Translations under genes and position numbers: made by a program
Source of the DNA: Aureobasidium sp. EXF-3400
Lineage: Eukaryota; Ascomycota; Dothideomycetes; Dothideales; Saccotheciaceae
Length of the DNA stretch: 12,980 nucleotides
Reading direction: 5' to 3'
NCBI GenBank assembly: GCA_024195585.1
Contig: SWBL01000660.1
Span: forward strand, 1 to 12,980
Notes under the pieces: generated by a model
What the model was told of the DNA's origin: nothing
Database searches by the model: none
Seen by the model: only the letters and a program-made list of their open reading frames with translations
Part shown: positions 1-8,434 of the stretch, in pieces
Numbering within the stretch: position 1 is the stretch's first letter
How the letters are laid out: the number at the start of each line of letters is the position of its first letter

Positions 1-388
1 CCAAAAGCAGTGCCAGTGACAAGAGTGGCCATCGACTCAAATAGCATGATGTCTATGTATGTTCGATTGATATTCTTTTGCTGGTTAGGAATTGTGAATC
101 GAAATTGACTTCTTGATCGCTTGGTTGGTCTTCGAGGTGTTGCGAGGTTTGCAAGATCGATTCCTGATTGTCCAGATACCAGACACAGACATAATCTGGT
201 GGAACCTATAAAAGGTAGAGGAAGGCGTGCGCATTAGTAAGCCGTGGGGTGCTTTTGCAATGTCCCCGAATCCAAACAATCATGGGGATTCATCCATGTG
301 CGCCGACTTCATCGGCAACTCTAGATCGCCTGTTCTCCCCGAACAAGCGCAACGGTCTGGAGCACATATACTGCCGCTCGGCATATCT
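1..388. other. No recognisable gene; one TATA-like motif
   Basis: I see no protein that I can recognise on either strand in this stretch. Short open frames exist on both strands but none has a recognisable motif. The only regulatory-looking sequence is TATAAAAG at 207-214, which resembles a TATA box upstream of the repeat that starts near 389. It could equally be chance. The stretch may be the inner part of the same old repetitive element as 389-720. Confidence 0.4.
207..214 (+). promoter_or_regulatory. TATA-box-like motif
   Basis: TATAAAAG is a good match to a eukaryotic TATA box. No gene with a recognisable product follows it. If functional it would more likely belong to a retroelement than to a host gene. 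This is a motif match only. Confidence 0.2.
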
Positions 389-720
389 TGGCTGACTATC
401 TCGGGCAAAGCTCCGGTCACGGGATCTGTACTTGTGAAGAGTGTCAAGCGTGTCAGGCAAGAAATGCGATGATGGTGCAAACTAGAGAGACTTCACGGAT
501 AGCTGATTGGGTAGAACGCAAGTGCTCCCAGCAAATTCTTGCCTTCTTGAATACCTGTTCTCGTGAACGAATTGATGCAGGTCGTTCACGACTCGTAGTA
601 TTGAGCCGTTTCTTTTCGCTGTCTGGGCAGGTGAGGCCTCGCTCAATAGCGAATCGCAAAATCCAACCCAGACATAGTAGCGTTTCCGCATGTTCCGAGC
701 CAGTCCCACCCTACAATTCT
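389..720 (+). repeat. Diverged dispersed repeat, copy A (LTR-like)
   Basis: Bases 389 to about 560 align by eye with 12542 to about 12710 in the same orientation. Shared blocks include a start like tggcYRactat, then gtcacgggatYtgtactYgtgaagag, tgtcaagc, and a later block around gaacgca. Copy B contains tgttggaataac, a typical LTR start. The sequence left of the transposon ends in ...acaattcta and, with the transposon removed, continues as acatg, giving attctaaca. That is close to the complement of the copy B start, as expected for an LTR end. This suggests the transposon landed near the 3' end of an old LTR. The LTR assignment is inference; the direct repeat is seen. Confidence 0.45.
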
Positions 721-721
721 A

Positions 722-723
722 TA
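722..723. other. TA target-site duplication, left
   Basis: TA directly precedes the left TIR and is matched by TA at 4107-4108 after the right TIR. TA is the usual target of Tc1/mariner transposases. A two-base match alone is weak, but it fits the TIR ends exactly. Confidence 0.7.
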
Positions 724-750
724 TTCTCGCGTGCGAAATTCGATGTACAA
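724..750 (+). repeat. Left terminal inverted repeat of the transposon
   Basis: The repeat begins TTCTCGCGTGC and ends CGATGTACAA. It matches the reverse complement of 4080-4106 in 26 of 27 positions; the one difference is G at the twelfth base here against A at the right end. Weaker similarity continues inward (cagtgg...ccacc on both sides), so the transposase binding region may be longer than 27 bp. Confidence 0.9.
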
Positions 751-845
751 AGCGCTCGCGCAGTGGCCACCCAAGCTCTAGAAGTTATGTAAACATAGCT
801 AATTTATACAACTACACTACAACCACATTATATTATATCATTGTA

Positions 846-2792
846 ATGGTCAATATGTCAACTTCTAGTGCTGCACATACCCTTCTCAACGCGTTGGATC
901 CATCTGATACCTCTGTGGCGGCCAATACTGTCTCCCAAGACGCGCCAGCGAACGACGCTGATTCCGAGCTTATATCCACCTACTCCTCCAACCACACTAC
1001 ACTGAGAAAATCACGCAATAGCAGGCGCATACACTGGCAAGAAGAGGTTGAAGAACAAGTCCCCCGAATACCACGTCGATCCACGCGTGGTGTGGCTCCT
1101 CAGCGCCTTGGGGAGTTGTTAGAAGCCGAATTGTCGACCCCATTGTGGGTATCGGAGAAACGCAAACCAGCCACCCAACCACCACAACCACCTTTAAAAA
1201 AGGTATCCGCTGGCAGGAAACCACTTTCCGATGCTGCGAACACGTTAGGCAAAACCAGAGCATTAAATATTGGGAAGGTGGTTGCAAAACAGTCACCTGC
1301 GCGACCGAAGCCACCCACGAAGCCGTCCGCACCAAAATCTAGAGTCCAACACTCACCTCCTATCCGATCAACCACCACCCAACCGATTACTTCCAAATCA
1401 AAGGACAAGCGATAAAAGACCTCTATTAGGGCCACGGGAATGCGAAATATACAAAAAAACCCTGTCGAACCTGCCATATCGCTGCCGCCAGCGCCGATTA
1501 GGTTCAAGCTGCATTTCGTGACCCGATGGAACCACCAAATTGTGTCAAATGACGATACCCTCGTGTTTGACACTAACACCAGCTGGATAGAGGTCATAAA
1601 GTTGATGGACCAGCCAATTAATGTCCTCTGTCGGTCTAATAACATTACTAACCAAATGCCCTATAAGATTCGAGCACTTATTAGCTCAGCTCGAGCTACT
1701 CGTGGCCCGAAGGAAACCAGCAGTATTACTCTCGAGCATGGCCGAGCTCAGCCATGGAGCCAAGTTATCGACCTTGTATGTCTCAATGCCTCTGATGGGC
1801 ACAAGGACTTTAGCATTACTATCGACTCGGTTTGGACTCCGGCAGGCTTGCAACCACCAGAGCCAGAGCTAGCTGCTAAGCCAGAGGCTTCATCAACTTC
1901 TCGAACTGGTAGACGCACTAAACGCTCCCTCCTTTCTACCTCCAAATACTAGGAAGAGCGTGGCAGCTTTTGGAACGACATCATTGCCCACTGGTCATGT
2001 CCTACACCGATGACCTGCAAGGTTAGAGCACGCCTTGGTCTCGCTCGCTGGCTCCACAAAGGACGACACTACAAGATCACATATAACATGGCTGCAAAGT
2101 GGCGTGAGGTCATGCAATCCGAGGGAGGCGATGTACGCCATCCACCGATGTCTATTCGACGACTTATTAGTCTCGAAGATGCTAAGAACGAAGCTGAGTA
2201 TGCTGAACGACAAGCAGCTAAGAAGAAGGCCAAAAGTACGCCAATTTAAGCTTCTTCATCGGTGTCCCAAGTCTTTTACGTTGGAGCTCAGCAACCACTA
2301 CCATCTCAATCAACTGAGACCCCTTAAACACCTCGGCAGAAGTCAAACAGTCCTGTACCACCAGAGCTAGACAGTGGTGATGGCTGGGTCGCCTTTTGGG
2401 ACTCAGTCAAGGCTGCTGTCCAAGGTACTCGCCCAGAGTCCTGGCAGGCAGGCCTCGACCGAGCGATGGCAGCACTTGATGCCGACTTCTGGACGATATC
2501 CATGCTATTCAAGGCCACTGACAGCTCTCTCGAGAAGGTAGTGCCTCAATTTGGTCTACGGGTGCTGATACATGAGCATCTCTCGAAATTTATTTCATGT
2601 CACAGAACCAACCGACTGGACCCGTTCCAACAACCAAAATTTGGTGGTACCGCACCAAAATTTGGTTCTCCAGATCGGGTGGAAATATCGAGCGATGACA
2701 TGGATGATGCAAATGAGAGTACTGATGATAAAGACCTAGAAAGCGATCCCGACGACGAACAGCAAACTCAGACTAGCGACGGCCCACTCTAA
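846..2792 (+). pseudogene. Transposon accessory ORF, unrecognised protein, four in-frame stops
   Basis: One reading frame runs for 648 codons from ATG 846 to TAA 2790-2792 with no frameshift, broken only by TAA 1413, TAG 1950, TAA 2247 and TAA 2325. I do not recognise the protein. Its first ~190 residues are Ser/Pro/Lys-rich and probably disordered. A more ordered part follows (about residues 215-355). A Trp/Cys-containing basic segment (near FWNDIIAHW and RARLGLARWLHKG) comes next, then a short segment with several Trp, and an acidic Asp/Glu-rich tail. All four stops could come from CAA or CAG by a single C-to-T change in CpA context, as RIP does. Fourteen Trp codons survive, and the opposite-strand transposase has no stops. 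Its stop codon overlaps that of the transposase, and it lies wholly between the TIRs, so it belongs to the element. Introns around some stops cannot be excluded. A role as DNA-binding partner or regulator of transposition would be a guess. Confidence 0.6.
2629..2667. repeat. Imperfect palindrome made of two accaaaatttggt units
   Basis: The 13-mer accaaaatttggt occurs at about 2634-2646 and 2654-2666, each unit itself palindromic. Together with the central ggtacc they form a near-palindrome of about 37 bp. It lies within the accessory frame and encodes a repeated PKFG peptide. A related string (aaatttggtg) occurs inside the right end at about 4044. It could be a protein-binding site or only a small coding repeat. 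Confidence 0.4.
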
Positions 2793-3878
2793 CAAGGTAT
2801 CTTAGCATGTCTAAACATGCCTCGTATGTCCTTATCCTTGAGTGCAGCGTATGAAGCCTCCTCTAGGTGATTCTTCCACGCTAGCTTATACTCCTCACCC
2901 AGGGTCTGGAAATCCGATTGCCTCGGCGCAAGGTCCCTCCATCGACGTAACCACTGCTTCAAGAGATGGAATGACTGTTCTATGTGGTTCAGATGAGGCG
3001 AATAAGGTGGCAGGTACAGCAGGTAGACACCTGCTTGCTGACACATGGTTCTGATCTGGATTTGGGTCAAAATCTAGTCGAAGTGGTGCCCGTCGGATAC
3101 TTGCCTTCTCTGAGTGGTGAGTTGAGCAGTTATCCATGATAACTATCGACCTTCTACCGGGGAACGGTTCGCAGCGAGGTAAGATCGCTGTTTCCAGCCA
3201 GTGTTCAAAGATCTCCTGGGTTACTGCACCCTCTACTACAAGGGTTGAACCTGTCAGATAGCGATCGATATCGAGGGCCGGCAGGACTGAGCAACGTGTT
3301 TTAGACACTAGCTCAGACCTTGTATATGCTGGATCACCAATTTGAGACCACGACCGTCGTCTGAATAGCACCTTCTCGCTTGCTGCTGACTCGTCCAAAT
3401 ACAGGAGCATATCGACCGGATCGTCAACAGCACCACCCGCAATACCCTCGCGCATAAGCTCTGCTAGATGCTCCTGATAGACCCCTTGCTGAACAGGGTC
3501 CCTTCGGCTTGCTATTCGAGTATTGACCTTGTTGCTGAGACTGGCGTTTTTGAGAAGGCGACTTATCGTCGATCTATCAACTGTTATATCAAACTGACAC
3601 CACAATTCGAACACCAATTCCTCCTGCCAAAGGTCGTTCCTAAAGGCGAGCAAGTCGATAAGCCATTCATGCATATATGGCTTGATCTTGCTATGTCGAC
3701 CTCGAGTCTTCTTTGCGTTATTGGGTTCCCATACAGTGCCAAAGCAGTCAAAGTTGCGCTTCAATAGGCTAAGCGAAGATCGATGAGCTTGTGGGAAGAC
3801 TTTCTGGACATTTGGAACAGTGCAGTCGTCGATAAACATGGCCTCGATAAGCTTCTTATCGTGATCTGAGAGCTTCAT
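2789..3878 (-). CDS. Tc1/mariner-type DD34E transposase, one GC-AG intron
   Basis: The gene cuts and pastes the surrounding element. Exon 1 is 3878-3105 (258 codons) and exon 2 is 3055-2789 (88 residues plus TAG), giving 346 aa, a normal size for Tc1. The N-terminal part has helix-turn-helix character (a stretch near SDHDKKLIEAMFIDDCTV, and later VDRSTISRLLKN). The first catalytic Asp is in LLYLDES, the second in IVIMDNC, and the Glu in SPHLNHIE. Removing the 49-nt intron leaves exactly 34 residues between the second Asp and the Glu, the Tc1 DD34E spacing, which strongly supports the splice call. I chose the ATG at 3878; the frame is open for ten more codons upstream but without an ATG. No stop or frameshift is visible, so the gene may be active. 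The unspliced frame runs on to a stop at about 2895 and would yield a protein without the catalytic Glu. Confidence 0.85.
3056..3104 (-). other. GC-AG intron in the transposase gene
   Basis: On the minus strand the donor is AG|GCAAGT, the preferred context for GC-AG introns, and the acceptor is AAATCCAG. The length is 49 nt, short but normal for ascomycetes. Without removal, the exon 1 frame misses the conserved LPPYSP...NHIE block, which lies in another frame preceded by a stop. With removal, the join reads E-K-I-R-T-M and restores DD34E spacing. An ancestral insertion-type frameshift is possible but would have to mimic the splice signals by chance. Confidence 0.75.
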
Positions 3879-4079
3879 ATTGGTAAGGTAGTTGAGAGCT
3901 ATATACAAGGTCAGAAACCGCTCGGGTCAAGGGTATGAAGCCTACAATCGACGACGCTACCTGCTACGCACAGTTTGATATATACAGCTAGCAGTAGTTG
4001 GCCTGACTGATGTCTATATAGGTAATAATAAGGTGGAAATGTGGTAAATTTGGTGCTGGTGGCAACCCCACTGACCAGC

Positions 4080-4106
4080 TTGTACATCGAATTTTGCACG
4101 CGAGAA
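4080..4106 (-). repeat. Right terminal inverted repeat of the transposon
   Basis: Read on the minus strand it starts TTCTCGCGTGC and ends CGATGTACAA, matching the left TIR at 26 of 27 bases. TA follows at 4107-4108. On the minus strand it is followed inward by cagtggggttgccacc, which resembles the left inner sequence cagtggccaccc. Confidence 0.9.
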
Positions 4107-4108
4107 TA
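4107..4108. other. TA target-site duplication, right
   Basis: TA directly follows the right TIR and pairs with the TA at 722-723. Confidence 0.7.
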
Positions 4109-4398
4109 ACATGATAGTGGAGCAGCCGGCTTTGAACCCCTGGTCGAGGTTGAAGGGTAAAGATCGCCGAACTTCCATTAATTGCCGAGATCTCTCTGTC
4201 TTTCTCTTCGATCCAGGACAGTCTGTGGGCATCATTTTGTCTTGTACACCATCGTCTCTCGAATGGCTGAGAAAGGCCTGTTCATCACCATTCCTTGCTA
4301 TTTCTTCCATCTCATAATGGGCAACTGGAGGACTCCCTTCCGACATGCATGCACTGAAATCGACCACTCATTCAGGAATGTTGCCTGCAAGTCCTGCC

Positions 4399-4859
4399 AT
4401 GTTCAGAAGAGCACTTGGGCCAGCCATCAAGTTAATACCGAGACTCTCGCGGCACCTCCACGCCGTGCTCAAATAGCAAGCTTGGATTGTAAGTGTAGCT
4501 ATGATAGGTGTTTCTACACTGGTCTTCACGAAATTGTCCCAAAGAAAAGCTCTAGCGGAGTCTGAGCCTTCAGCAAGGCTCTTTAGACTTCATGAAATAG
4601 CTCAACACAACTCGACTACAGACTCGTACTGGATGTATTACGGAACCAGTGTTTACAACATCACTGATTGCGTCCCAAATCATCCTGGCGGCGAGGTAAT
4701 CCACGAAGCATTGGGTGGCAACATCAAACTATACTGGAACATATTCACAACACATAAGAAGCAAGAGCTGTTTGATATGCTTGAGCAGTATCTGGTTGGT
4801 AAAATGATCCGAGTGATCTTGTCGAAGGCAAAGCGCCCGCGGATAAAATTGACGATCCA
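4399..4859 (+). pseudogene. 5' fragment of mitochondrial cytochrome b5-type sulfite oxidase
   Basis: Full-length members oxidise sulfite to sulfate in the mitochondrial intermembrane space with a heme b5 and a molybdopterin domain. Only the first ~150 codons remain. From ATG 4399 the frame gives an Arg-rich amphipathic leader (MFRRALGPAIKLIPRLSRHL), an in-frame TAG at 4474, a hydrophobic segment (IVSVAMIGVSTLVF), then a b5 domain from about residue 61. The heme ligands are His in NHPGGE (near residue 95) and His in IFTTHKK (near residue 119). A one-base deletion near 4803 shifts the frame, after which the family-like DPSDLVEGKAPADKIDDP can be read. Homology stops there and the next bases belong to the racemase relic on the other strand. 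The leader plus membrane segment fits a bipartite mitochondrial signal. The whole molybdopterin part is missing here. Confidence 0.82.
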
Positions 4860-6087
4860 TTATCTCTTCACCACCAACACCTGGTGCTTGACCTTTGCTC
4901 TGACAATAGTTGCCCTTGATTCCGATACCTTGCCCCTCATACACAGGTCTCGTGTCTGCTTCGCCTTCTATAATAGCCTTGCCAGGAGAATCTTTCAAAG
5001 TCACGATGGGTCGTTGATCGTACCCGCTATCTTCGAGCTGGTCCTGTGTTAGTAAGGGTGTGCCACAGGCATTCGTGTGATCAAAAACTTTTGCTCACTC
5101 AGACCAATCTCTGGACTTGAAACATCTTGTGAAGAGGCGTCGCGAAGCTGGCAGAACATCTTTGTGGGGAGGTCTCACAAAGCTGACTGTGTCTTACGAT
5201 CTTTCCTAGGTTCGGCATTCAGATGTCTTGATTTCAAGACCTTCGAGTAGTTGGGCGAAGAACTGTGATTCCAGAGCTCTGCTATGCACATCAATGACAA
5301 ATCCTTTGCAAAGATGATGAGGAAATCAACTCATACAGCCATATACCTCCCATCTTTGCACTCATGAGTGTCGTAATAAGGACACCCACCACTCAATGGA
5401 TTCCAACCTCGCGGTCGATCCCACATAGGATTTTTTCCCGCAAATCGCAGCATAATGCCCAGATGCGCAGCCTCATCAACCACATGCGGCTCTGCAACCT
5501 CTCTCAATCCGCTCTCCTGCCTCTGCAACATTGTCATCACAATCGCCACAAAACATACCAATCCTCCGCCTCCAAGGTCTTGAAGAAGGTTCGTGGGAGG
5601 ATGTGGAGTGGAGTCTTTGCGACCCAGTTGAGGAAGTACGCCAGAAACGGCTGGGTAACTGGTATCATGCCCAGCCATAGCTGTATACTTTCCGTCCCTG
5701 CGAAAGCTAGTCATACGCGCAACAATCAATCGCGGATTCAGTTTCGAAAGCACAATCTCAGGTTGGAGACCTGAGTTCTCGAGGATACCAGGTCGGAAAG
5801 GGTCAGTTGGGATATCGATGTTGGGATGAGAGACAGAACTTAGAGGGAGGATTTCAGGTTTACAGCTATGGGCTGGAGGTGGTGGACTGGAAGTACGGGC
5901 CCTTTAGGACTGCACGGTCGATACGCGGGACAGAGTCGCCCTAGTTAGCTATTAAGAGCCTGCGAACGGTCCTACGGATCATCTTCATCAGCAGGTATGG
6001 ATGTATAGACGGATGATGGAAGTCTACCTGGAGCTAAACCTGCAGATTAAAACACCCGCAGGTGGTAAGAGGCGAGGATTGCGACAT
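4856..6087 (-). pseudogene. Alpha-methylacyl-CoA racemase / CoA-transferase family III relic
   Basis: The family (AMACR/CaiB-BaiF) epimerises 2-methylacyl-CoA thioesters or transfers CoA. Reading from ATG 6087 (MSQSSPL) one finds AGLAPG, a 56-nt intron (6027-5972, GTAGAC...CGTAG) and PFAG, a broken segment ending in IDRA, then a long clean stretch with DPFRPGILE, LNPRLIVARMTSF, AMAGHDTSY, NLLQDLGGGGL, MLRFAGKNPMW and GGCPYYDTHECKDGRYMA. The His of AGHD and the Asp of NLLQD match the known catalytic His and Asp of the family. A likely second intron (about 5336-5282) follows, then ALESQFFAQLLEG, FTRCFKSRDW, TNACGTPLLTQDQLE and YDQRPIV. Stops at several places (for example TGA 5095-5097) and at least three frameshifts make it a pseudogene. 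The last ~25 residues are lost at the junction with the b5 fragment. Confidence 0.85.
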
Positions 6088-6225
6088 CGCACCCAGTTTA
6101 ACGATGGAGATAATGGTACGTCCAAAGAGTGAAATTGTCCGATAAGTATCAAAGGAAGATGACCATGAACCTCGTATGCGGAGCTATGGACAGCACGGAT
6201 GCGGGGAAATAGATGTTATTATAAC

Positions 6226-8141
6226 AAGATTTTTGAATAGACGAATATTATAGTCCACCATCTTGACAACCTTCTCCTCACCATCATCCAGAAACTCGAC
6301 CTTCATGCTCCTGAGTTCGCTCCGGATCTCACCGGTAGCCTCTCTAACTTTGCCTTAGGCACGTCCTTGGAAGATAGCCTTCTAAGCCTCGTCGTGGAAG
6401 CTCATCATGTTCTGCATCATCCAGAAAATCTTCAATAGAGGAAAAAACTGATCATGGTCACTGTAACCGTTTTGTTGTAGGAAGTTCTCCTTAAGCAGGG
6501 TTGCGACATTAAGAGTGCTCTTGTCACCATCACTAAAGACAGACTTTCTAAATAGTTGCACGACTTGTTCGAGATTCCCGGCAGTGGTTAAGAGTTCCTT
6601 GTTGCGATCGTGCAGACGAGGGACTCCCCGGTTTCTTCTTTTCGAGTAGTACTCCTCTAGCGAACTGATGTGTTTATAGTAAAAGAGCGAGGTATTGCTC
6701 GAAGGGAAATGCTTACGTTGGGCAAGCTTCTTGTCGAGCCCCTAAAAGACCTGTACAATCCCGAGAGTAGAACTAGTAACAGGGTCTAAGAAATCATCAC
6801 TAGGAGGAGAAACGGCACCGACAATGGAACACTACCCTTGCGGTCATCAGGGCTGTTAAGAGCAGTAACGCAGCCAGCAGGCTCGTGGAGAGAGGCGAGC
6901 TTGGCACCGAGGTAAGCAGGAAACCCTTAGTCAGCAAGCATCTCTCCGAGACGACCAGATGTCTCACGAAGAGCCTTAGCCCGACGAGGAGAAGAATTAG
7001 CCACAATGGCATCGTCCTTACCCGGGTCATGGAAGTACCCGGCGAGGGCGATACTGGTGCAGAGGGTCCTCACGAGGGGCGACGGGTTTGTTGGAGGTGT
7101 TGGCGATAAGAGTCGTACGCTTCATGATAGGCTCTTTCTTGCCGTCGACGTCGATGATTAGCTCGGGGAAGTGAACCAAGAGTTCGGCCATCTCGTTACT
7201 GCGTCCACACTAAACACAGAAAAAGTTAGCATAATTTCCAAAAGTATGGTTCAGGAGAAACGGCACAACTCTGCTTAATGGCCGGATCCAATATTTTCCA
7301 GTCGCGGCTGGAAGCAGACCAGACACCAGAACAAAGCGTGGTATTTTTCTTCGGGTCGCACGTACACATCCAGCGTAGACGATAGTGTCAGAACTGGAGA
7401 AATTGGAGATGGACTGGGAAATAACAGTCTTGCCACAACCGAAAGCACCAGAAATGCAGACAGCACCACCCTGGACACTAGGGAAGAAGACATCAAGGAT
7501 ACGCTGACCGACAATGAAGGATGAGTCGGAACCAAACTTGTCGTTGACGGGACGAGTGACACGGGTGGGCCACTCTTGCATTATGCTGTACCCGGTCTCC
7601 TTGCGCTCGAACTCGCCCTCGAGGATCTTTCCATCAACGGTGTAGCTTCCAGCCGCGGCGATGCGGGTGACGGTGCTGTGAGCTCTGGAAGGAAGGAGGT
7701 CCTTGTGATTGCTGAGCAGCGAATTCTCCCAAAAGAAACCGAGAATGTCACCACCAGTGATGTGGTCGTTAACCTTGTAAACAGCAGGCTTGAACTTTCA
7801 TTTTCCTGCACGGTCCAGAACGAACACGCCGATACCACGTTTTTAGGGAATGCTGTTGGACACAGCCGAGATACCCTTGAGAGGGCGCTGAATACCATCG
7901 TAGATGGTCTCCATCGAACCGGGGCTGAGCTCGACTGACAAGGGCCACCAATCATGTTCTCGAAGAGACCGACGGGATTGGGTGGACATTAGTAGATGCT
8001 AGGCGGTGGTGGATGGGTAAAGCGGCACGTCCAATGGAGAAGATAGAGCCTGTACATGTTCAGTCAGCTTGAGCGGGTGACGGTCATGGATAGCAAGCTG
8101 AACTCATGCTGCTGGGGCTCGACATCTTTTGAGGGAACCAT
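6226..8141 (-). pseudogene. V-ATPase catalytic subunit A relic with N-terminal deletion
   Basis: The intact protein is the ATP-hydrolysing subunit A of the vacuolar proton pump V1 sector. The relic starts at ATG 8141 in a good context (ccgccATGg), probably has a short intron ending in GTACAG near 8050, and then GSIFS. ENMIG of the N-terminal domain (about 7960) runs directly into PLSVEL (about 7945), so roughly 50 residues are missing. [33 protein letters not shown] and the Walker A GAFGCGKT follow. Next are a 156-nt intron (7365-7210, GTACGT...GCTAAC...TTTAG), [65 protein letters not shown] and FHDEA. Stops lie at 7843-7845, 7798-7800, 6927-6929, 6742-6744, 6382-6384 and 6355-6357, with at least two frameshifts. 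Retained introns and leader show a DNA-level copy, not a processed one. The functional V-ATPase gene must lie elsewhere. Confidence 0.92.
7210..7365 (-). other. Retained intron in the V-ATPase A relic
   Basis: The donor GTACGT follows the codons for VYAGC, and the 3' end shows GCTAAC, a T-rich tract and TTTAG. Joining the exons gives GCCGRSNEM, the same length as the family GCGERGNEM, so the frame is kept. A small hairpin-forming sequence (ttccag...ctggaa) lies inside. Splice signals remain intact although the gene is dead. Confidence 0.75.
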
Positions 8142-8434
8142 GGCGGTTGTTGTGGTTGTGGTGGTTGAGCTGTCTGCTACGGAGCTCGCGGGATGATCGA
8201 TGGACTGCGAGTCCTATTTTACGACGATTCGATGGGGGCGCGATCAGAGTCTTTCTTATGATTAGATCGATGAGAGATTGACGTATTAAGGGTCTGGGTC
8301 GCAATCCTAGCATGCAACTGTTGATTTGGTCGACTTGTTCACGTCCACAATAGCCATCCCGTCTTGGTTTCCTCCACGCTTCATGGAACCAACTTCGACA
8401 TTGTTATTTGTTTTCGTTCTTGTATACTGTCCTT
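8142..8434. other. Intergenic: 3' flank of sulfite oxidase-like gene and 5' flank of V-ATPase relic
   Basis: Both neighbours read on the minus strand. Just upstream of the V-ATPase relic start the minus strand is rich in CAACCACAACCAC, a typical fungal 5' leader composition. I see no separate gene and no clear terminator. Confidence 0.5.

Larger units (their letters stand above)
724..4106. mobile_element. Complete Tc1/mariner-type DNA transposon with two convergent genes
   Basis: The element is bounded by 27-bp terminal inverted repeats (724-750 and 4080-4106, 26 of 27 identical) and flanked on both sides by TA (722-723 and 4107-4108), the target duplication typical of the IS630-Tc1-mariner superfamily. 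It is 3383 bp long, much longer than a usual Tc1 element (about 1.3-2 kb for elements with one transposase gene). The extra length is a second coding region. The transposase reads leftwards from 3878 to 2789. The accessory frame reads rightwards from 846 to 2792. About 95 bp lie between the left TIR and the accessory ATG, and about 200 bp between the right TIR and the transposase ATG. The transposase looks intact, while the accessory frame has four in-frame stops. The clean ends and near-identical TIRs suggest a fairly recent insertion. Confidence 0.88.

Noticed and set aside
227..792. Open frames of 81 and 134 codons on the plus strand.
   Set aside because: They overlap each other in different frames, lie in the diverged repeat, and the second runs into the transposon TIR. 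No domain is visible.
2895..3104. The continuous minus-strand frame from 3908 to 2895 taken as the whole transposase.
   Set aside because: Its last 70 codons have no family similarity, while the conserved LPPYSP...NHIE block lies in another frame that the 49-nt intron joins correctly.
5043..5097. A perfect-looking 55-nt intron on the minus strand (GTGAGC...TTACTAACACAG).
   Set aside because: The racemase family homology reads straight through it (KVFDHTNACGTPLLTQDQLE), so these bases are exon. The only fault is an in-frame TGA at 5095-5097.
6800..7109. Open frames of 74-76 codons on both strands.
   Set aside because: The V-ATPase subunit A relic explains this stretch in another frame.
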